Source: Nocardia thailandica NBRC 100428 (lineage in GTDB: Bacteria > Actinomycetota > Actinomycetes > Mycobacteriales > Mycobacteriaceae). Taken from it: a stretch of DNA of 52,000 bases. This document shows, piece by piece, positions 46,262 through 52,000 of the stretch. The first letter of the stretch is position 1, and every line of letters starts with the position of its first letter. The translations under genes and the position numbers were made by a program. Under the pieces are notes generated by a model. The model did not search any database. It saw only the letters and a program-made list of their open reading frames with translations, and had not been told where the DNA came from. The stretch lies in NCBI RefSeq assembly GCF_000308795.1, contig NZ_BAGK01000011.1, forward strand, positions 1-52,000, in the 5' to 3' direction.

Positions 46262-47041
46262 CTACAGCGGCAGCTTGCGGAAGATCGGGCGCGGCACGTG
46301 CCGCAGCGCCGACATGAGGAACCGGACCTCGCCCGGCGCCCAGATGAGCTCCTTGCCCTTCTCCGAGGCGGCGACCGCGAGCTGGGCCACGTCCTCCTTG
46401 TTCACGGTGAACGGGGCTTCCTTGGCGCCGGTGGCGGCCCAGTGGTCCAGCGTGGTCTTGGTGCGCACCTGCCCGGGCCGGACCACCGTGACCCGCGGGC
46501 CGAACTCGCGCAGCGCCTCGCCCAGACCCAGGTAGAAGCCGTCGAGACCCGCCTTGGTCGAGCCGTAGACGAAGTTGGAGCGCCGCACCTTCTCGCCCGC
46601 CACCGAGGACATGGCGATGATGCGCCCGTAGCCCTGGTCCTTCATCTTCTGGCCGACGAGCACACCGACCGACACCGCGGCGGTGTAGTTGATGCCCGCG
46701 GTCGCGACCGCCTTGGCCTGGTTCTGCCACAGCTCCTCGGCGTCGCCGAGGACACCGAACGCCACGATCGCCACGTCGACGTCGCCGTCGGCGAAGGCGG
46801 CGTCCACGACGGCCGGGTGGCTCTTGGTGTCGAGGGCGTCGAAGTCGAGGACGTCGACCTGGGTCGCGCCCGCCGCCTTCATCTCCGCGACGGCGTCCTC
46901 GCGCAGCGGGTCGCCGGGCAGGGTGGCCAGGATGATGCGGGCCGGTCCCTTGCGCAGGTACTCCGCGCAGATCGCCAGACCGATCTCGGAGGTGCCGCCG
47001 AAGAGCAGCACGGTCTGCGGATTGCCAACTGCGTTGATCAC
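46262..47041 (-). CDS. dprE2: Decaprenylphosphoryl-2-keto-ribose reductase DprE2
   Basis: 259 aa from GTG 47041, overlapping the dprE1 stop by 4 bp (GTGA) with a GGAGG stretch before it. The enzyme reduces decaprenyl-phospho-2-keto-erythro-pentofuranose to decaprenyl-phospho-arabinose with [27 protein letters not shown] is the SDR cofactor loop; [33 protein letters not shown] carries the S-Y-K triad, and [12 protein letters not shown] the PG motif. The C-terminus [19 protein letters not shown] is typical. Length and coupling match Rv3791. Confidence 0.97.
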   Translation of the reverse strand: MINAVGNPQTVLLFGGTSEIGLAICAEYLRKGPARIILATLPGDPLREDAVAEMKAAGATQVDVLDFDALDTKSHPAVVDAAFADGDVDVAIVAFGVLGDAEELWQNQAKAVATAGINYTAAVSVGVLVGQKMKDQGYGRIIAMSSVAGEKVRRSNFVYGSTKAGLDGFYLGLGEALREFGPRVTVVRPGQVRTKTTLDHWAATGAKEAPFTVNKEDVAQLAVAASEKGKELIWAPGEVRFLMSALRHVPRPIFRKLPL

Positions 47042-48462
47042 TGGAGCTCCAGCCTCCTGGCCATGTCGGACATGAACACACCGTTCGGGTCCACGCTGCG
47101 GCGGACCTTGATCCACTCGTCGATGCGCGGGTACATCTTGTGGAAGGTCTCGGCCGTGGTGCGCGAGTCCTTCGCGGTGTAGAGCCTGCCGCCGAATTCC
47201 AGCACCCGCCGGTCCAGCTCGGTGACGAACTCGTTGAGCCCGCGCGAGATCGGGAAGTCGACGCAGATGTTCCAGCCCTCCATCGGGAAGCTCAACGGAG
47301 CCTGATTGCCCGGGCCGAACAGCTTGAAGACGTTCAGGAACGAGTAGAAGCCCGAGGCCTGGATGTCGACGATGATGCGCTTGAACTCCTCCACCGACTC
47401 CGGCGGCACCACGAACTGGTACTGCAGGAACCCGTTGGAGCCGTAGCCGCGGTTCCATTCACCCAGCATGTCGAGCGGGTGGTAGAACTGCGTCAGATTC
47501 TGGACCTTGCCACGGTAGGTGCCCGACTTGCGGTACCAGATCTCGCCGATCGGGCCGAAGGTGTACTTGTTGGCCAGGCCGTTGGGGAACACGTCCGGCA
47601 GCGTGAAGAAGGTCTTGCCGTTGAATCGCAGCGGATCCTTCTGCAGCTTCGCGGGCAGCTGGTCCAGCTTGGCCAGGTTGCCGCGCGAGATCGCGGCGCG
47701 GCCCAGCTTGGGCAGCGGGGCGATGGCGTCGAACCACGCCGAGCTGTACTCGTAGGAGCCCTCGGAGCCGTCGCTGTGGAAGGCGATGGTCTCGTCGAGG
47801 GTGGCGGTGACGTCGCCGTCGGCGATGAAGTACGCGGTCTCGGTCGGCGTCATCTCGATGGTGGCCCGCAGGATGATGCCGGTCAGGCCGCAGCCGCCGA
47901 TCGTCGCCCAGAACAGCTCCGGGTCGGACTCGGCGGTGATGTGGCGGACCTCACCGTCGGCGGTGAGCAGCTCCATCGAGCGCACGTGGTTGCCGAAGCT
48001 GCCTGCGCTGTGATGGTTCTTGCCGTGGATATCGGAGCCGATCGCGCCGCCGATGGTGACCTGGCGGGTGCCCGGGAGTACCGGGACCCACAGGCCGAAC
48101 GGCAGCGCCGCCTTCATCAGCTGGTCCAGGTTCACGCCGCCGTCCACGTCGACCAGCCGGGTGGCCGAGTCGATGCGGTGGATCTTGTTCAGCGCGGGCA
48201 TGTCGATGACCAGGCCACCCGCGTTCTGCGAGTTGTCACCGTAGGAGCGGCCGAGCCCACGCGGGATCACGCCGCGTCGCAGATGCGCGGGCTTGGAGTC
48301 GTTGTCCTCGGCGACCATGCGCACGGCCGTGACGATCACCTCGGGATCGCTGGTCGAGAGCACTTCGGCGGAGGTGGCTGCGGTGCGACCCCATCCGGTG
48401 AGCTTGCGGGTCCGCGTGGTGAACGCGCCCTGCTCCGCGGGGGTCGTAATGTTCTCGGACAT
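47038..48462 (-). CDS. dprE1: Decaprenylphosphoryl-beta-D-ribose 2'-oxidase DprE1
   Basis: 474 aa from ATG 48462. The flavoenzyme oxidises decaprenyl-phospho-ribose, the partner of DprE2. The FAD-binding PCMH region is clear: [54 protein letters not shown] and [33 protein letters not shown] contains Cys400, corresponding to Cys387 of M. tuberculosis, the residue attacked by benzothiazinones, so sensitivity is expected. It ends [17 protein letters not shown]. The upstream region is only 86 bp to the divergent GtrA gene; a TAGCCT box on the minus strand close to the ATG suggests a short or absent leader. Confidence 0.98.
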   Translation of the reverse strand: MSENITTPAEQGAFTTRTRKLTGWGRTAATSAEVLSTSDPEVIVTAVRMVAEDNDSKPAHLRRGVIPRGLGRSYGDNSQNAGGLVIDMPALNKIHRIDSATRLVDVDGGVNLDQLMKAALPFGLWVPVLPGTRQVTIGGAIGSDIHGKNHHSAGSFGNHVRSMELLTADGEVRHITAESDPELFWATIGGCGLTGIILRATIEMTPTETAYFIADGDVTATLDETIAFHSDGSEGSYEYSSAWFDAIAPLPKLGRAAISRGNLAKLDQLPAKLQKDPLRFNGKTFFTLPDVFPNGLANKYTFGPIGEIWYRKSGTYRGKVQNLTQFYHPLDMLGEWNRGYGSNGFLQYQFVVPPESVEEFKRIIVDIQASGFYSFLNVFKLFGPGNQAPLSFPMEGWNICVDFPISRGLNEFVTELDRRVLEFGGRLYTAKDSRTTAETFHKMYPRIDEWIKVRRSVDPNGVFMSDMARRLELQ

Positions 48463-48542
48463 CGTTGATAGAGGCTACATGCATAGCCGAACCGATGACC
48501 CGTCCCGGCGGTGGGCGTGCAGTGGGATATGCCTCAGTGACC

Positions 48543-48548
48543 TAGGCT
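48543..48548 (+). promoter_or_regulatory. Candidate -10 box TAGGCT for the GtrA gene
   Basis: TAGGCT ends 6 nt before GTG 48555. Transcription would start on the start codon, giving a leaderless mRNA. There is no ribosome-binding site. Confidence 0.35.
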
Positions 48549-48554
48549 GTGCGC

Positions 48555-49010
48555 GTGTCTGCTCAACCGCATCTGCCGCTGCCCGCGGAAATTCCGGTCG
48601 TCGACGAGCCGGGTGGCACCGATGTCGATCTGAAGACGCAGATCGTCCGCTTCACCCTGACCGGCGGGTTCTCCGCGATCGTCGACTACGGCATCTACAG
48701 CCTGCTGTTGTACGCGGTCGGGCTGCCGGTGAGCGTGGCCAAGGCGATCAGTTTCGTGTGCGGCACCACGACCGCCTACCTGATCAACCGGCGCTGGACC
48801 TTCAAGGCCGAGCCGAGCCGGGCCCGCTTCCTGGCGGTGATCGCGCTCTACGCGCTGACCTTCGCCGTGCAGGTCGGGATCAACGCGGCGCTCTACTTCG
48901 CGCTGCCCGACGAGTGGTGGCGGCAGCCGCTGGCGTTCGTCGTCGCGCAGGGCACCGCCACCGTCATCAACTTCGTCGTGCAGCGCGTGGTGATCTTCCG
49001 GATCTCCTAG
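48555..49010 (+). CDS. GtrA-family membrane protein (Rv3789-like)
   Basis: 151 aa from GTG 48555; GTG 48549 would add two residues. Four transmembrane helices: IVRFTLTGGFSAIVDYGIYSLLLYAVG, VAKAISFVCGTTTAYLINRRWTF, FLAVIALYALTFAVQVGINAALYFAL and PLAFVVAQGTATVINFVVQRVVIF. NRRWTF and the final NFVVQRVVIF are GtrA hallmarks. In M. tuberculosis the gene next to dprE1 is Rv3789, proposed as a flippase of decaprenyl-phospho-arabinose or as an AftA-recruiting partner. The role here follows from position. It converges with the next gene, with one base between the two stop codons. Confidence 0.93.
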   Translation: MSAQPHLPLPAEIPVVDEPGGTDVDLKTQIVRFTLTGGFSAIVDYGIYSLLLYAVGLPVSVAKAISFVCGTTTAYLINRRWTFKAEPSRARFLAVIALYALTFAVQVGINAALYFALPDEWWRQPLAFVVAQGTATVINFVVQRVVIFRIS

Positions 49011-49011
49011 G

Positions 49012-49641
49012 TCAACTGGCCTTGGCGGCCGCCGCGGCCGCGCGCTTCCTGCTCTGCTTGCTGCCGAAGTAGTCGCCGCCCTTGGCGCGGACGCTGTCGG
49101 TGCCCCACTGGCGTTCCGCGCCGACGGGGACCATCTGCGGTATGTGCTTGCGGCAGTGGATGTAGGCCTCCTCCACGTCGACGACCACCCACACCTGGGC
49201 GGCGCGGCCGCGCTGCGGCTCGGGCAGGTCCTCGACGGTGGTGCGCAGCTCGGCGTCGTCGACCATGCGGGCCGACCCGTTGACGTGCAGGCCGATGAGG
49301 TCACGCACGAAGTCGATCATGAGAATGCCGACGTGCGGGTTCTCGAGGATGTTGCCCAGGCTGGCCATCACCCCGTTACCACGGTATTCGGGGTACGCAA
49401 TCGTGCGTTCGTCGATGACGTGCAGGAACCCGGGCGGGCCCGCGCGGAAACTCGAATCGCACTCGCCGTGCGCGTCGGCGGTCGCGATGAACGCCATGTC
49501 CATCCGCGCCATGAACTCGATCATGGTGGGATTCAGGTAGTCGAGCACCTGATCGTCGTAGAAACGCTCGGCGCGGTCCGTTGTCCGGAATCTTTCCTGT
49601 AGTTCGTGCTCGCCGTCGCTGCCGACCGGTGTTCCGGGCAT
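49012..49641 (-). CDS. Pyridoxamine 5'-phosphate oxidase-like flavin/F420-binding protein
   Basis: 209 aa from ATG 49641 (AGGGGG before it); a longer frame up to 49743 reads into the next intergenic region. A split-barrel PNPOx fold is seen: QVLDYLNPTMIEFMARMDMAFIATADAHGECDSSFRAGPPGFLHVID, IAYPEYRGNGVMASLGNILENPHVGILMIDF and LIGLHVNGSARMVDD. The C-terminus is Lys/Arg/Ala-rich (SKQSRKRAAAAAAKAS), possibly for nucleic-acid or membrane contact. The exact cofactor (FMN or F420) and substrate are not known. Not obviously linked to the cell-wall genes. Confidence 0.85.
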   Translation of the reverse strand: MPGTPVGSDGEHELQERFRTTDRAERFYDDQVLDYLNPTMIEFMARMDMAFIATADAHGECDSSFRAGPPGFLHVIDERTIAYPEYRGNGVMASLGNILENPHVGILMIDFVRDLIGLHVNGSARMVDDAELRTTVEDLPEPQRGRAAQVWVVVDVEEAYIHCRKHIPQMVPVGAERQWGTDSVRAKGGDYFGSKQSRKRAAAAAAKAS

Positions 49642-49815
49642 GGCGCCCCCTTCGATTACCGAACCTGCTGAATGGGGGTATTCGGTCGGAAACCCCCGCT
49701 GTGACCGCAATCTCGCAGTGAAGTCTAGGTCAGCGAGGGTCACCGCGTGGCGAGTCCACGATTGCGAACCGGGCGAATCGCCCGTTTGCGCAAAGGTTTC
49801 TGGGCGGGGAACCGG

Positions 49816-51996
49816 TCAAGCGGGCTCGACGGTGACCGGGACACCGTTGAACACCGCGTTGCCCGAGACCGGATCGATCACCGAATCGTCGGTCAGCGCA
49901 TTGGCGTTCACCCCGGCGTTGGCGCGGGCGACCGACTGCGCGCTGCCGCCGTGACCCCAGCCGTGCGGCAGGCTCACCACGCCCGGCATGATCGCCGCCG
50001 TCGTCTCCACCGGCACCCGCAGGGCGCCCGCCGCGGAACGGACCGTGGCGGCCTCGCCGAGACCGAGCCGCGCGGCGTCGTCCGGGTGGACGTGCAGCGT
50101 GCAGCGGTTGGACCCGCCGACCAGGCCGGCGATGTTGTGCATCCAGCTGTTGTTGGAGCGCAACTGCCTGCGCCCGATCAGCGTCATGGCGGGCACCGGT
50201 TCGGTCAGCCGGGCGCGCAGGCGGGCGACGTCGGCGATGAGCTGCGGCGGGGCGAGCTCGACCCGGCCCGACGCCGTGCGCAGCCCGTCGGGCAGCCGGG
50301 GCCGCAGCGCACCGAGGTCGAGACCGTGCGGATTGTCCAGCAGGACCGACAGATTCAGCTTGCCGCCGTTCCACTCGCCGTACGGGCCGAGGCGGAGCAT
50401 GAGATCGATGCGCTGCTCGGTGCTGTCGGCGCCGGTCAGCTCGCCGCGCGACTCCGCCCGGCCCGCCTTGGCCAGGGTGGTCGCGATGACGAACTCGTCG
50501 AACTGTGCGATGGCGCTCTGCGCGCCGGTGCCCGCGTGCGGTTGGCCGGTGACCGCGGCCGCCAGCCGGACCAGCACCGCCGACTCCGAGGGTCGATCGC
50601 CGAGCGGGACCAGCGGCGGCGAGTAGCGCGCGTAGTTGCGCACCGCGAACTGCAGCAGCGCGAAGTCGTAGTGCGGGGACTGCACCGAGCGCGGCGGCGG
50701 CAGGATGACGTCGGCGTGCCGCGTCGTCTCGTTGACGTACCGGTCGACGCTGACCATGAACTCCAGCCCGGCCAGGGCCGTGTCGAGCCGGTCGCCGCTC
50801 GGCGCGGACAGCACCGGGTTGCCCGCGACGGTGATCAGGGCGCGGATCTGCCCCTCGCCCGGCGTCTCGATCTCGTCGGCCAGGGTGGCGACCGGCAGTT
50901 CGCCCATGGCCTCGGGCAGGTCGCGGACCCGGCTGCGCCAGCGCCCGGTCCGGAACGGCTTGCTGCGCGCGACGCCACCGGCGGCGGCCTGGGCGAACAT
51001 GGCCCCGCCCGGGCTGTCGAGGTTGCCGGTGAGCGTGTTGAGCACGTCGACCAGCCACTGGGTCAGGGTGCCGAACTCGGCGGTGCAGGTGCCGATGCGC
51101 GCGTACACCGCGGCCGACGGGGCGGCGGCCAGCTCACGGGCGAGGCGGCGCACGGTGTCCGCGTCGATCCCGGTCCGCTCGGCGGCGACCTCGGGGGTGA
51201 AGTCCGCGGCGGCGGCGCGGACCTCCTCCAGGCCCGTCACGTCCACGGTCACGCTCACCAGGTCCTCGGCGAACAGGGTGTGCGCGATGCCGAGCAGCAG
51301 TGCGGGATCGGTGCCCGGCCGGATGAACAGGTGCTCGTCGGCCAGCTCGGCGGTCCGGGTGCGGCGCGGGTCGACCACCACAAGGCGCCCGCCGCGCGCC
51401 TTCAGCGCCTTGAGCCTGCCGGGGAAGTCGGGCGCGGTGCACAGCGAGCCGTTGGACTCCAGCGGGTTGGCGCCCAGGATCAGCAGGTGGTCGGTCCGGT
51501 CCAGGTCCGGCACCGGGACGAACAGGGGATCACCGAACATCAGCCCCGCGGCGACCTGCTTGGGCATCTGGTCGGCGGTGCTGGCGGAGTAGATGTGGCG
51601 GGTGCCGACCGCGCGGATCAGCGCGGGCAGGTACAGCGCCCCCGCGACGGTGTGCGCGTTCGGGTTGCCCAGGTAGAGCCCGGCGGCCCGGTTGCCGTCG
51701 GCGCCGAGGGCGGCGGGGAACCGCTCGGCGATCAGATCGAAGGCATCGTCCCAGCTCACCGGGCGGAACTCGCCGGTCGACCGGTCACGTACCAGCGGCG
51801 TGCGGACCAGGTCGGGGTCGCCGTCGAGCTTGCCGAAGCTGGCCCCCTTGGGGCAGAGGAATCCGCGCGAGAACGGATCGTCACGATCGCCCCGCACCGA
51901 GACCACCTGGTCGTCGGCGTCGAGGGTGAGGGTCAGCCCGCAGACCGCCTCACAGAGCGGGCAGGTACGCAGCAGATTCCGGGAACCGACGGCCAT
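49816..51996 (-). CDS. Molybdopterin oxidoreductase with N-terminal 4Fe-4S motif
   Basis: 726 aa from ATG 51996; only 4 bases lie upstream in the window, so a longer start cannot be excluded. The N-terminus carries TCPLCEAVCGLTL...FLCPKG, a C-x2-C-x3-C-x(n)-C iron-sulphur site. Mo-bisMGD domains follow: YLGNPNAHTVAGALYLPALIRAVGTRH, LILGANPLESNG, RLVVVDPRRTRTAELADEHLFIRPGTDPALLLG, and GNPVLSAPSG. The C-terminal aspartate-decarboxylase-like domain includes SNNSWMHNIAGLVGG and SLPHGWGHGG. It resembles Rv0197-type oxidoreductases. No Cys or Ser is obvious at the expected Mo-ligand place; Asp is possible. The substrate is unknown. Confidence 0.9.
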   Translation of the reverse strand: MAVGSRNLLRTCPLCEAVCGLTLTLDADDQVVSVRGDRDDPFSRGFLCPKGASFGKLDGDPDLVRTPLVRDRSTGEFRPVSWDDAFDLIAERFPAALGADGNRAAGLYLGNPNAHTVAGALYLPALIRAVGTRHIYSASTADQMPKQVAAGLMFGDPLFVPVPDLDRTDHLLILGANPLESNGSLCTAPDFPGRLKALKARGGRLVVVDPRRTRTAELADEHLFIRPGTDPALLLGIAHTLFAEDLVSVTVDVTGLEEVRAAAADFTPEVAAERTGIDADTVRRLARELAAAPSAAVYARIGTCTAEFGTLTQWLVDVLNTLTGNLDSPGGAMFAQAAAGGVARSKPFRTGRWRSRVRDLPEAMGELPVATLADEIETPGEGQIRALITVAGNPVLSAPSGDRLDTALAGLEFMVSVDRYVNETTRHADVILPPPRSVQSPHYDFALLQFAVRNYARYSPPLVPLGDRPSESAVLVRLAAAVTGQPHAGTGAQSAIAQFDEFVIATTLAKAGRAESRGELTGADSTEQRIDLMLRLGPYGEWNGGKLNLSVLLDNPHGLDLGALRPRLPDGLRTASGRVELAPPQLIADVARLRARLTEPVPAMTLIGRRQLRSNNSWMHNIAGLVGGSNRCTLHVHPDDAARLGLGEAATVRSAAGALRVPVETTAAIMPGVVSLPHGWGHGGSAQSVARANAGVNANALTDDSVIDPVSGNAVFNGVPVTVEPA

Positions 51997-52000
51997 ACCC

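Overview
The window is about 52 kb of GC-rich DNA from a mycolic-acid-making actinomycete. A Nocardia or close relative fits best. It carries the arabinogalactan and mycolate genes in nearly the order known from Mycobacterium tuberculosis (Rv3811 back to Rv3789), but with Nocardia/Corynebacterium-type features: LGFP repeats on a mycolyltransferase and on an amidase, only two emb genes, and these two facing each other. No IS element, phage gene, CRISPR array, tRNA or rRNA was seen.

Layout. 1-5.0 kb: a secreted amidase with LGFP repeats (cut by the left edge), a SpoIID/LytB protein, and a divergent TetR/SDR pair with two matching operators. 5.0-6.7 kb: three small uncharacterised membrane proteins. 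6.8-13.5 kb: a tightly overlapping operon glf-glfT2-PAP2 phosphatase-ubiA-aftB, which makes UDP-Galf, polymerises galactan, makes decaprenyl-phospho-arabinose precursor and adds terminal arabinose. 13.7-19.7 kb: four tandem antigen-85-type mycolyltransferases, most with their own terminator, the last with four LGFP repeats. 19.8-21.3 kb: a DUF732-like lipoprotein coupled to a Culp6-type cutinase. 21.5-31.5 kb: an F420/LLM-type oxidoreductase, then fadD32-pks13-accD4, which activate and condense meromycolate and the carboxylated alpha-chain.

31.5-41.1 kb: a PpiB-type cyclophilin, a secreted unknown protein, a plus-strand Emb arabinosyltransferase, a 52-residue protein, a second small secreted protein, and a minus-strand Emb. 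41.1-44.6 kb: two unrecognised genes and aftA, which primes galactan with the first arabinose. 44.6-46.2 kb: a divergent MerR / Old-Yellow-Enzyme pair. 46.2-49.0 kb: dprE2 and dprE1 (decaprenyl-phospho-ribose to -arabinose epimerisation) and a divergent GtrA-family protein. 49.0-52.0 kb: an FMN-binding PNPOx-like protein and a molybdopterin oxidoreductase.

As a whole the region is an almost complete kit for building the galactan, the arabinan and its lipid donor, the mycolic acid, and for attaching the mycolate. The core enzymes are well known. Less described are the satellite genes and sites: twin TetR operators, a palindrome repeated on both sides of a secreted-protein gene, a repeated element before two terminators, a cysteine cluster on the PAP2 phosphatase, convergent emb genes with two secreted proteins nearby, and unknown genes between aftA and emb. 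All calls come from reading the sequence and remembered family features; no database search was run.
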